From Parasediminibacterium sp051861445 (GTDB lineage Bacteria > Bacteroidota > Bacteroidia > Chitinophagales > Chitinophagaceae): a stretch of 64,000 nucleotides of DNA. The stretch is taken from assembly GCA_051861445.1 (NCBI GenBank), contig JBHYCS010000010.1, positions 62,001 through 126,000 on the forward strand. Direction: 5' to 3'. The translations under genes were made by a program, and so were the position numbers. The notes under the pieces are model-generated. The model saw only the letters and a list, made by a program, of their open reading frames with translations. It did no database searches and had not been told where the DNA came from. Shown here one piece after another: positions 8,389 to 17,300 of the stretch; the first letter of the stretch is position 1; each line of letters opens with the position of its first letter.

Positions 8389-11300
8389 ATGTTGATTTGC
8401 TTTCAAACTTTAGATTTACGTTCTTTGATAACAACTAAACGCCTTCTTTATTTAATTCACTACTTGTTGTGATTTGCTTTCAAACTTTAGATTTACGTTC
8501 TTTGATAACAACTCATTGAACCAACTACGCTTAATGCATTTGTTGTGATTTGCTTTCAAACTTTAGATTTACGTTCTTTGATAACAACAAAAAGATATTG
8601 CGGATATTTGGCAGTATGTTGTGATTTGCTTTCAAACTTTAGATTTACGTTCTTTGATAACAACATGGTTACATTTTCCATTAGTTTTTGAATAGTTGTG
8701 ATTTGCTTTCAAACTTTAGATTTACGTTCTTTGATAACAACTTCGCTAATTGGCTTAATGGTTGAATCAATGTTGTGATTTGCTTTCAAACTTTAGATTT
8801 ACGTTCTTTGATAACAACAGACGGTATAACATGGTGAGTTATATTTATGTTGTGATTTGCTTTCAAACTTTAGATTTACGTTCTTTGATAACAACGAAAT
8901 ATGCGGAAAAGGAAATAAAAATTGGGTTGTGATTTGCTTTCAAACTTTAGATTTACGTTCTTTGATAACAACAGCAGCTTGTTAGCTTACTTAGGAATCA
9001 GAGTTGTGATTTGCTTTCAAACTTTAGATTTACGTTCTTTGATAACAACTTCAAATTCTAATTTTACAGATTCTTGCTGTTGTGATTTGCTTTCAAACTT
9101 TAGATTTACGTTCTTTGATAACAACAAAAATAGGTTAACGCCCACACCTTAAGTGGTTGTGATTTGCTTTCAAACTTTAGATTTACGTTCTTTGATAACA
9201 ACACAAATGAATATGTGGCAAAATACAAATTAGTTGTGATTTGCTTTCAAACTTTAGATTTACGTTCTTTGATAACAACTGCTGTTTATAAACATCTTCA
9301 TTATTGGGAGTTGTGATTTGCTTTCAAACTTTAGATTTACGTTCTTTGATAACAACTACGTTATGGGAATAGTGAGTTTAACGCCTGTTGTGATTTGCTT
9401 TCAAACTTTAGATTTACGTTCTTTGATAACAACGTATTTATTGTAAACTCGTTGTATCTATTAGTTGTGATTTGCTTTCAAACTTTAGATTTACGTTCTT
9501 TGATAACAACTAGTTTGCTTTTAATGCACTATTAGCAGCTGTTGTGATTTGCTTTCAAACTTTAGATTTACGTTCTTTGATAACAACAGAAAATAAAAAT
9601 ATGAAGAACGTCGCATTGTTGTGATTTGCTTTCAAACTTTAGATTTACGTTCTTTGATAACAACATTCCGTTCATTAACATCAACTGCAACGTTGTTGTG
9701 ATTTGCTTTCAAACTTTAGATTTACGTTCTTTGATAACAACCGCTGCTACCATGTGCAAAACTTCATCTATGTTGTGATTTGCTTTCAAACTTTAGATTT
9801 ACGTTCTTTGATAACAACTGGCAATAACGATAATCCGTATGCATTACCGTTGTGATTTGCTTTCAAACTTTAGATTTACGTTCTTTGATAACAACACATA
9901 CAAAGAAAGGCTAACATTAAATACGTTGTGATTTGCTTTCAAACTTTAGATTTACGTTCTTTGATAACAACCCACAACGGGTACATTTCACTTACAATAG
10001 TGTTGTGATTTGCTTTCAAACTTTAGATTTACGTTCTTTGATAACAACAATTGTTTTGCTACATCTTTCAATACTAGCGTTGTGATTTGCTTTCAAACTT
10101 TAGATTTACGTTCTTTGATAACAACACGCTTTCTGATTTCTTTAATCACTTCGATGTTGTGATTTGCTTTCAAACTTTAGATTTACGTTCTTTGATAACA
10201 ACTTTGTTCGCCAACAGAAGTTTAACACCTTGGTTGTGATTTGCTTTCAAACTTTAGATTTACGTTCTTTGATAACAACGTAAGTTATGAACAAGATTAT
10301 TTAACTTGTGTTGTGATTTGCTTTCAAACTTTAGATTTACGTTCTTTGATAACAACATTTTTTTTGTAATTTTTTTTATCTATTTTGTTGTGATTTGCTT
10401 TCAAACTTTAGATTTACGTTCTTTGATAACAACATAGAGGTATAGATTTCGCTTACTGTGGAAGTTGTGATTTGCTTTCAAACTTTAGATTTACGTTCTT
10501 TGATAACAACACTTAAAGAAACCGTTGGCGGAATGATTCCGTTGTGATTTGCTTTCAAACTTTAGATTTACGTTCTTTGATAACAACATGTAGCCGTTTT
10601 AATGGAAAGTCTGATGTGTTGTGATTTGCTTTCAAACTTTAGATTTACGTTCTTTGATAACAACACCTCTTTTGATGATAGCTGTAAAGAAAAAGTTGTG
10701 ATTTGCTTTCAAACTTTAGATTTACGTTCTTTGATAACAACATAGACGCAGTTTATGATGAATCGCCAATGGTTGTGATTTGCTTTCAAACTTTAGATTT
10801 ACGTTCTTTGATAACAACCAAAAAGAAGTAGTCATGCCCCCTTTGCGGGTTGTGATTTGCTTTCAAACTTTAGATTTACGTTCTTTGATAACAACAATAG
10901 GAATTGTAAGCATTACGCCAAGAGTGTTGTGATTTGCTTTCAAACTTTAGATTTACGTTCTTTGATAACAACACAGATGAACATGTGGAGAAATACAAAC
11001 TAGTTGTGATTTGCTTTCAAACTTTAGATTTACGTTCTTTGATAACAACATAGAGGATTGAATGTATACGACAGGCTCGTTGTGATTTGCTTTCAAACTT
11101 TAGATTTACGTTCTTTGATAACAACCAATTCTGCTTTTGGAATGGCAAGGAAACGGTTGTGATTTGCTTTCAAACTTTAGATTTACGTTCTTTGATAACA
11201 ACTCAAATAGTGTAAAAGGCATGCACGTCGGTGTTGTGATTTGCTTTCAAACTTTAGATTTACGTTCTTTGATAACAACCAAGTCTTGGAATCCAATTTG

Positions 11301-11433
11301 GTCTAAATGGTTGTGATTTGCTTTCAAACTTTAGATTTACGTTCTTTGATAACAACGTTTAGTTTTACCGTACTGCCCATAACAAGGTTGTGATTTGCTT
11401 TCAAACTTTAGATTTACGTTCTTTGATAACAAC
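8389..11433 (+). CRISPR. Type II-C CRISPR array, 40 repeats and 39 spacers
   Basis: The 47-base repeat begins GTTGTGATTTGCTTTC and ends CTTTGATAACAAC. The first unit (8389-8435) is degenerate at its outer edge (positions 1, 3 and 4 differ). The other 39, from 8466 to the last at 11387-11433, appear identical by eye. Spacers are 30 bases, except five of 29. The repeat start resembles repeats of Bacteroidota type II-C systems. Orientation is given as + because the anti-repeat of the tracrRNA at 19517 pairs with the repeat read on this strand, and because a strong terminator follows at 11499. Two spacers, 9203-9232 and 10973-11002, are 25/30 identical to each other. Confidence 0.98.
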
Positions 11434-11498
11434 AGATGTAGCCACAATGCAGTGTTATCAATGCTTTTGTTGTTATTTTAGAAATGAAAAATCAATGT
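11434..11498. other. Sequence flanking the last CRISPR repeat (leader candidate)
   Basis: This AT-rich stretch separates the last perfect repeat from a terminator hairpin. Thirty bases of spacer-like length (11434-11463) follow the repeat, but no further repeat occurs. GTTGTTAT at 11469-11476 is the reverse complement of the repeat end ATAACAAC. As the degenerate repeat is at the other end, new spacers would be expected to enter here, making this the adaptation leader. This is inference. Confidence 0.4.
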
Positions 11499-11535
11499 AA
11501 AAGCCGTTCAAATATATTTTTTGAACGGCTTTTTG
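11499..11535 (+). terminator. Strong bidirectional terminator after the CRISPR array
   Basis: AAGCCGTTCAAA (11501-11512) pairs with TTTGAACGGCTT (11520-11531), flanked by A-rich and T-rich tracts, giving a 12-bp stem usable on both strands. On the + strand it closes the array transcript. On the minus strand it could stop transcripts coming from the GIY-YIG and cas genes before they enter the array. Confidence 0.85.
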
Positions 11536-11554
11536 TGTTTCTATACTACAGTTT

Positions 11555-11674
11555 TGTCATTCTGACGAAGGAAGAATCTGTTTGGATGGCGGTTAGATGC
11601 TTCGTGCCTCAGCATGACAAAGAGTACAGGAGATGCTTCGTTCCTCAGGATAACAAAGAGCCTCAGGATGACAA
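11555..11674. repeat. REP/MITE-like palindromic element, copy 1 (with extra half units)
   Basis: It starts TGTCATTCTGACGAAGGAAG and contains AGATGCTTCGTGCCTCAGCA. The ends TGTCATTCTGA and TCAGCATGACA are inverted repeats (10 of 11). Two further half units ending CCTCAGGATAAC and CCTCAGGATGAC follow. It separates the array terminator from the GIY-YIG gene. Confidence 0.85.
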
Positions 11675-11677
11675 ATG

Positions 11678-12001
11678 TTAAAATGTTAAGCCAATATCTT
11701 GGTTTAAAAATCGCCAATCTGGATTTGTACTATTGATGAGTGCTTCTTTTTTACTTCGTAGCCAGCCTTTTATTTCTTTTTCTCGACTTATGGCATCATT
11801 TATATACTCAAATCGTTCGTAGTGTAACAGATAATAGGTATTGTATTTTCCTACAAATGACTTTGGTCTTAATTCTTTTGCTTTATCGTAATGCTGTTGA
11901 ATACGTGTTTGTAAACTATTTGTTACTCCTGTGTATAAAACCGTTTTGTTTTTATTGGTTACGATGTACACATAGTAGTTGTGTGTTCCTATAGGTTGCA
12001 T
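11678..12001 (-). CDS. GIY-YIG family nuclease-like protein
   Basis: About 107 residues from the internal ATG at 12001; the longer frame from 12028 starts inside a REP-like repeat. YYVYIVTNKNKTVLYTGVTNSL carries the GIY-YIG core (here YVYIV and YTGV), followed by the R of LQTRIQQH and the E of REKEIKGWLRSKKEALI. This is the single-domain UvrC-type endonuclease fold, common as small stand-alone genes in Bacteroidota with poorly known roles. It sits between cas2 and the array, flanked on both sides by REP-like elements, so it may be a passenger and not a CRISPR component. Confidence 0.85.
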   Translation of the reverse strand: MQPIGTHNYYVYIVTNKNKTVLYTGVTNSLQTRIQQHYDKAKELRPKSFVGKYNTYYLLHYERFEYINDAISREKEIKGWLRSKKEALINSTNPDWRFLNQDIGLTF

Positions 12002-12022
12002 GATGTTTTGGTTTATTGTTAT

Positions 12023-12132
12023 TGTCATTCTGACGAAGGAAGAATCTGTTTGAATAATGGTTAGATGCTTCGTGCCTCAGCATGACATGGGGATCCTTCG
12101 TTCCTCAGGATGACAAAGTTCCTCAGGATGAC
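12023..12132. repeat. REP/MITE-like palindromic element, copy 2
   Basis: Same family as the element at 11555: TGTCATTCTGACGAAGGAAG at 12023, a unit ending CCTCAGCATGACA near 12087, then two extra half units ending CCTCAGGATGAC. It fills the gap between the GIY-YIG gene and cas2 and touches the cas2 stop codon. Confidence 0.85.
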
Positions 12133-12471
12133 TTAAAACAGCTCTAATTGCTGCGGTACATCCATTGCTAGTGCTGGCTTCTTACCTTGAAATATTTTCA
12201 TCATCCCAAATTGTTTGTCTGTAATGGTCATAATGCCTACATGCCCTTTTTCGGGTAATAATTTTTGTACTCGTTTGGTGTGTACGGTGGCGTTTTCCAT
12301 ACTTGGGCAGTGCCTTACATAAATGGAAAATTGAAACATAGCAAAACCATCTTCTAGAATTTTTTTTCTAAAATCGCTTGCCGCTTTTCGGTCTTTTTTA
12401 GTGTCGGTTGGTAAGTCGAAAAAAACGAGTACCCACATGATGCGATAGGCGTTTAGGCGTTCTTGTTTCAT
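12133..12471 (-). CDS. cas2: CRISPR-associated protein Cas2
   Basis: 112 residues. Cas2 is the dimeric scaffold of the Cas1-Cas2 spacer integrase. MWVLVFFDLPTDTKKDRK gives the ferredoxin-like first strand with the conserved aspartate (D19), and FQFSIYVRHCPSMENA and GHVGIMTITDKQFGMM match type II Cas2 proteins. It is 146 bases downstream of cas1 on the same strand, with a REP-like cluster between them. Confidence 0.95.
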   Translation of the reverse strand: MKQERLNAYRIMWVLVFFDLPTDTKKDRKAASDFRKKILEDGFAMFQFSIYVRHCPSMENATVHTKRVQKLLPEKGHVGIMTITDKQFGMMKIFQGKKPALAMDVPQQLELF

Positions 12472-12476
12472 AATAA

Positions 12477-12627
12477 TGTCATTCAGACGAAGGAAGAATC
12501 TGTATTGTCATTCTGAGCTTGCGAATAATCTACTTGTCATGTTGAGGCATGAGGCATCTTTCGGGTTTTACACCACCGTTCGGCAGATCCTTCGTGCCTC
12601 AGGATGACAGCAATACCTCAGCATGAC
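12477..12627. repeat. REP/MITE-like palindromic cluster, copy 3
   Basis: Several partial units of the same family between cas1 and cas2: TGTCATTCAGACGAAGGAAG at 12477, a second TGTCATTCTGA at about 12509, and right ends CCTCAGGATGACAG and CCTCAGCATGACA up to 12627. The last unit overlaps the 3' end of cas1 (stop at 12618). Confidence 0.8.
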
Positions 12628-13538
12628 AATGGTAAATCTGGGTACAATATTTTTCGTTGTTCTCCTGCAAAGCATTTGGCAAGCGATGCTGCTGTACGCT
12701 GTGTAGCTACTAGCAAGGGGCTTTTATTACCATCTAACAGCACATCTGCATTTAATACTTGTAATAACCTTGTTTTAAAGTCCTGCGTAAGGGTTTCTAC
12801 ATGGCTGGTTTCGTCTACAATACTTCTAACTACTACATCTACAAAAGGACGGTAAGGCTCCATGATGTCATCAGCCAAGCAATAGGCATTGTAGCGGTTG
12901 CGGTGAAAAATGCCAAATGTGGGCAATAATCCTGCACCCACTATTGCCCTTGCCATGGCTGCCCTTAATATGGCGTATCCATAATTGAGTAAATTATTGG
13001 GTGGTGCACCTTCTCTACGGCGGAAAAAAAGCCATGCTGGAGGAAACAAATTTTGCCAATAATAGGCAGCTGCTGTTGCCTCGTTGTTGTTGCTATCGCC
13101 ACTTAAAACACTATTGGCTAATCCCAGTAAAACTTTATCATTGTAGTTCCAATGCCTAAACACCGCTGCTTGATTGGTAATTTTTGCCTTTACGGTTTGC
13201 TGCCACAACTGTTTTTTTAAGGGTTCGCTAGCTTCTATTTGGTGTCTAAATCTTTCGCTTTGAATGGTATTGCCTTCTAATGGTAGTAACATGCCTGTAG
13301 GGTGGTGGGTATCGTTACAGGTGATTACGGCTATATTGTTGCGAACCAATTGGTCTAGCAAATAATGGGTAATGGTTATTTGTTGGTGTTCTAATACCAA
13401 TATGCCAATGTCTTCGATTGGAACGGAACGATCGGGTTTATTTTCTTGTCCTTTTACATGGCTATAGCTTACTACTAGCTGACTATTGACACATTTTAAA
13501 TGGCAGGGGCTACCCATATGGATGGTTCGTTTTATCAT
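12618..13538 (-). CDS. cas1: CRISPR-associated endonuclease Cas1 (type II)
   Basis: 306 residues. Cas1 is the integrase that inserts protospacers into the array with Cas2. Catalytic residues are visible: E153 in NNEATAAAYYWQNLF, H212 in FHRNRYNAYC and acidic residues D223/D224 in LADDIMEPYRPFVD. The N-terminal beta domain contains IEDIGILVLEHQQITIT. Length and motifs fit type II Cas1. The last codons run into a REP-like repeat, so the C-terminal end (LYPDLPLSC) may have been altered by the insertion; the catalytic core is intact. Confidence 0.96.
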   Translation of the reverse strand: MIKRTIHMGSPCHLKCVNSQLVVSYSHVKGQENKPDRSVPIEDIGILVLEHQQITITHYLLDQLVRNNIAVITCNDTHHPTGMLLPLEGNTIQSERFRHQIEASEPLKKQLWQQTVKAKITNQAAVFRHWNYNDKVLLGLANSVLSGDSNNNEATAAAYYWQNLFPPAWLFFRRREGAPPNNLLNYGYAILRAAMARAIVGAGLLPTFGIFHRNRYNAYCLADDIMEPYRPFVDVVVRSIVDETSHVETLTQDFKTRLLQVLNADVLLDGNKSPLLVATQRTAASLAKCFAGEQRKILYPDLPLSC

Positions 13539-13966
13539 GTTCTTTTCATTTTGAGGAACGAAAAATTTGTTTGTTATTCTACGGATGGAAGAATCTGTTT
13601 GTCATTCTGATTTTGCAAAGAATCTGCTTGAATAAGGGTGAGATGCTTCGTGCCTCAGCATGACAAAGAGCGTGTTTTTTAGCATGTTTAAGTTTGCTTG
13701 GTATGATTGTGCTTGTCATTCTGACGAAGGAAGAATCTGTTTGATTGAAAGTGAGATGCTTTTTGTCTCAGCATGATAAAGAGTTACATCGTTTTTAGGG
13801 GTAATAAACAATGATGTTATGGTTATATAAGAAGCAAAGTTTAACTTGGAAAAATCTTCTAAAGGAAAATCTAAAATGATGCAGAAGACTTTGGCAAATG
13901 ATGCGGAAGACTTTTGAAAATTCTCTGCATCATTTTGGTGTATGATGCAGAGAGCTTAAAATAGTA
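13539..13966. other. 428-base gap between cas1 and the HU-like gene: repeats and GATGC motifs, no gene
   Basis: The gap holds two REP/MITE-like units (about 13571-13665 and 13714-13780, the second starting TGTCATTCTGACGAAGGAAG) and, nearer the HU gene, a cluster of four ATGATGC-containing motifs. No open frame of coding character is present. cas1 therefore needs either long read-through or its own promoter here. Confidence 0.75.
13876..13953. promoter_or_regulatory. Cluster of four ATGATGC motifs, two forming a hairpin
   Basis: Direct copies ATGATGCAGAAGACTT (13876) and ATGATGCGGAAGACTT (13898) are 22 bases apart. Next to them TCTCTGCATCAT (13922-13933) and ATGATGCAGAGA (13942-13953) form a perfect 12-bp inverted repeat with an 8-base loop. 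They lie between the stop of the HU-like gene and cas1. They could be protein-binding sites or a transcript hairpin between the cas9-HU and cas1-cas2 segments. Confidence 0.5.
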
Positions 13967-14347
13967 TTATGATTTCTCAAATTCAAGTGTCGATAATGTA
14001 TTTTTTAAGTCTTTACCCGGTCTAAATTGAAGTTTAGCACTTTTTACAGAATTGGCATTTACTTCTTCTGGTGTTGCTTTTCCTTCGGCAGAAAGTGTAA
14101 GAGCAAAAGAGCCAAAATCGCCAAGCCGAACAATACGCCCCTGTGCTAATTCTTCTTGCATTACTTGTACCAATAAATCGAGTACTGCTAAAATATCCCC
14201 ACTATTTACGGTACTCATGCCACTGATTCGCTTGCTTAACTGCTTTAGTGTTATTTCACCATCACTTTTAATTACTGCATAACTTTTTTTAGGGTCGCTT
14301 GGTTTTAGTGGATTCGACCTTTGAATTACATTGAATTTTACTGCCAT
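13967..14347 (-). CDS. HU/IHF-family DNA-binding protein in the cas operon
   Basis: 126 residues. The sequence (SYAVIKSDGEITLKQLSKRI, LLVQVMQEELAQGRIVRLGDFGSF, KLQFRPGKDLKNTL) matches the HU-related family abundant in Bacteroidota (HU domain with the RLGDFGSF signature; I recall it as TIGR01201). Such proteins bend or wrap DNA as dimers. It starts 50 bases after the cas9 stop on the same strand, so co-transcription with cas9 is likely. IHF is a host factor for spacer integration in type I-E, and a similar architectural role here is a hypothesis. Orphan copies of this family are common, so coincidence is possible. Confidence 0.88.
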   Translation of the reverse strand: MAVKFNVIQRSNPLKPSDPKKSYAVIKSDGEITLKQLSKRISGMSTVNSGDILAVLDLLVQVMQEELAQGRIVRLGDFGSFALTLSAEGKATPEEVNANSVKSAKLQFRPGKDLKNTLSTLEFEKS

Positions 14348-14397
14348 AATAGGTGTGTTTTAATGTTTGAAAATTGGGTTTGTTTATGAAAAGAGGT

Positions 14398-17300
14398 TTA
14401 TTTGATGAGCCCTAGTTCAATTGCTCTTTCTTTATTCCAGCAACCATTTGGAAATTCCCAATATGGAACTATTTTTTTACCGAGCTTGTCGGTGAACACT
14501 TTTATACAGCGTTGGAGCATCGGAACTGTTCCGTATTTAATTTCTTCTGTTTGATCTTTTAAATCAGGGTTATTAAATAGAGATTTGGAATCAGCTTCTG
14601 TTATTTTTATTGAGTCTGCTTTATGCAATTGTTGAAAAACAATTTTGTTTAAACTTGGATTCATATCTTTTACAATATACAAGTTGGGGAGAATTGCTTG
14701 CTTATTATTCCAATCAATGGCTTCCATCTCCTCTTTTTTTAAAATAGTATCTGGCAAATACACTAAATCGTTCTTAGCAAGAGTGAAAATTAGTTCATAG
14801 TCAATACCTTTTTGTAATTCTTCATTGGTTTTTTCTTTTTCAATCAGTTTTTTATAATCTATCGAATTTGGTTTTTCAGCATTAATTATGCTAACTGCAT
14901 CAATGAATTTTAAAAATTTAGGGTTTCTGTTTTTCGTCTCATCAATAGTTCCATCTTTAGTTTTCTCTTGAAAGAAGTAGGTCATAAAAGTTTCTTCAAC
15001 TTGAACATATCTTTTCGGGGTGATTTCATATAGGTTTTGAAAATAAGACATCTGTCTTGTTTTCTTAATTTCTATAGGTGTATCAGAAAAAAATAAAGGA
15101 TCAACAAAATAAGTTTGTCTTGAACGCTCTATACCTCTCGCAAGAATTAGTGCTTTTATTTTCTCTGTTTTGTTTTTCCTATTGTATTTGCTATCATTTA
15201 AATTTGAGTAATCAATTTTATCAAAATCACTTTCATTTAAATCTTTTAACTCAATCCATTTGTAGCTTCCGTCTTCCTGTTTTATTCTTACTTCATAAAT
15301 AGCATTGCTGTATAATGGTAATGTTTCAATTTCTCTTTTTGCTTTATTTTTTTCACTTACATCATTATCTGTTTTGTCAATAGCAGCTTTTTTATCATTC
15401 ACATATTTTAGCCTATATAATGCCAGTCTTTTTATGCGTGGATTAGCAATACTGTTTACTTCTTTGGCATCATTTAAATTCATCAAAAGTCCATTAGGTC
15501 TCGATGATTTGTCTTTATCTGAATAAGTTGAAAGCCATTGTAAAGGGTCATTTGTTTTAGAGTTAATTAGCAGTTTATTATTCTCTATTTCTTTAAGTAT
15601 AAACTTACTGTAAACTTTGCAGAGATTATCATTTAATTGTTCTGTTTCATATTTTTCAAACAATGGGATAAGTATGTTTTGATACTTTTCTTTCAAAACA
15701 GTTTCTTTTATTATTTCTCTAAATGATTTAAAGTGAACCATTGTTTGGTACTGGTTCTCTTTTTTATCTTTTAGTATTTGTGGAATTAGTTTATTAATAA
15801 AAGTTTTATCTCCTTCAAAATAATTCTTCTTAGCATAATTGGTTTCTTTATGCAATTCGCCTCTTATTGATGCTATTTTGTTAGGCTTAATATCTTTAGC
15901 GACCCTATGTTTTGAAGGGCTAATTAGCAACCTTGTATTTTTATGTGAAATAACAACTTCACTTAAAGCCTTTTTAACATCTGGTATAAACTTATCTTCA
16001 ACCCAAGGTGTTTTGAATTTATTACTGCTATTGCCAATACACACGTCTGCTTTCAATAAATTGTATTTGGCTTTTTTGCTTTCATCATTTTCTTGGTCGG
16101 AACTGTTTATAGCATTTAGCGTATTAATGTATTGAATATGATTTTGTTTGGTACAAGCAATTATAATTGCATCCATGGCATGGTGCCTATGATCAAGCCT
16201 TTTTGAATAACCCTCAAACACTTCTCTGTCTTCATAGTTGCCAGTTTTGTTATTATACACTTTTGTAAAATGAGTAAGGTTTCTTTTCTCCTTCTTTTCA
16301 CCTGTGTTGTAGTTTTCAAAACGACTACGCATTAGTTCTTTCATGATGTCGTTTAAATGCCAACGGTCTCGCAAAATATCCGTTACAGCACCTGATGTAA
16401 CCCATACTTTTTGCTCACCAACCAATTCACTTAATTTTTCTTTCAGTTTTTTGTTGATGTATTGAGTTTCATTTAGGGTTCGATTAATTGGGTCTTCGGG
16501 TATTTCTTTACGCAATAAATTAGTCTGCTTACCACCTTTTGGAAACATAGATTTTACGTGGCTTTCCCATTTTTCTTTAGGAACAAGGGGAAATTCACTG
16601 TTTCCTACTTTTACTTTTTCTTCAGTTCTTTTACTAACAATAAATTCATAAGCAGTTCTATTGCCATTATTGGCTTTAGCCTGATTTACTTCTCTCCAAG
16701 TAATTACCTTGTTTGCATAAGAATTGAGGTAATAGCGTTCTCTAGGAATAATATGTTCAACTTCTACAACTTTGCCTCTTGCAAAAACATCAGTAAAAGG
16801 AATTGGCTGATTGGTATATGGGCATTTGAAATTTTGCTCCAACCACAGCAAATACTTTTTCACCTCTGCCTTTGAAGGTTCAGATAGTTTATACTCTTTT
16901 TCCTTTAGTTTATATTCTCCTGCGTTTTTAAACTTTACAACATCTTCAATAATTTTAATTTTATCTAAGTTGCTTTTGTTAGAAGAATCTGTGTCCAATT
17001 CGGAAAACTCTGATTTGAGTTCACGAAGCATTTGTTTTGCCCATTCATTTTTTGCAGCATTGTTATTCATGCTCTCCCAAATTTGCTGCCTTTCGTCCAT
17101 GCTTGCTTTAAGTTCTCTGCTTAACTCAATCCTTACCTCATCAAACCCATACTTTTGCTGAATATCATTTACAACGGATATTGTTTCGTTTATAATTTTC
17201 TCAACAATAGGGTTGTTCATGCTATGTCTTTCAACAGGCTTTATTGTGCCAATTGCTTTTCCTTTCTTGGTAGAATGCGAACCATATCTTACAGCAGTTG

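Noticed and set aside
8311..8406. Upstream extension of the periplasmic-binding-like gene to the ATG at 8406
   Set aside because: That start lies inside the first CRISPR repeat and would bury the signal peptide; the ATG at 8310 gives a clean signal peptide.
8922..9152. Open frame of 76 codons on the + strand
   Set aside because: It lies wholly inside the CRISPR array and only translates repeats and spacers.
11469..11476. GTTGTTAT after the array as a degenerate final repeat in inverse orientation
   Set aside because: Only eight bases match the reverse complement of the repeat end, and the rest of the repeat is absent, so chance or leader sequence is more likely.
11464..11500. Possible tracrRNA next to the array
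   Set aside because: No stretch complementary to the first half of the repeat is present here; the anti-repeat is at 19517.
11484..11681. Open frame of 65 codons on the + strand
   Set aside because: It covers the array terminator and a REP-like element; the encoded peptide is repeat sequence.
12604..12855. 83-codon frame on the + strand
   Set aside because: It is antisense to the conserved C-terminal part of cas1 and starts in a REP-like repeat.
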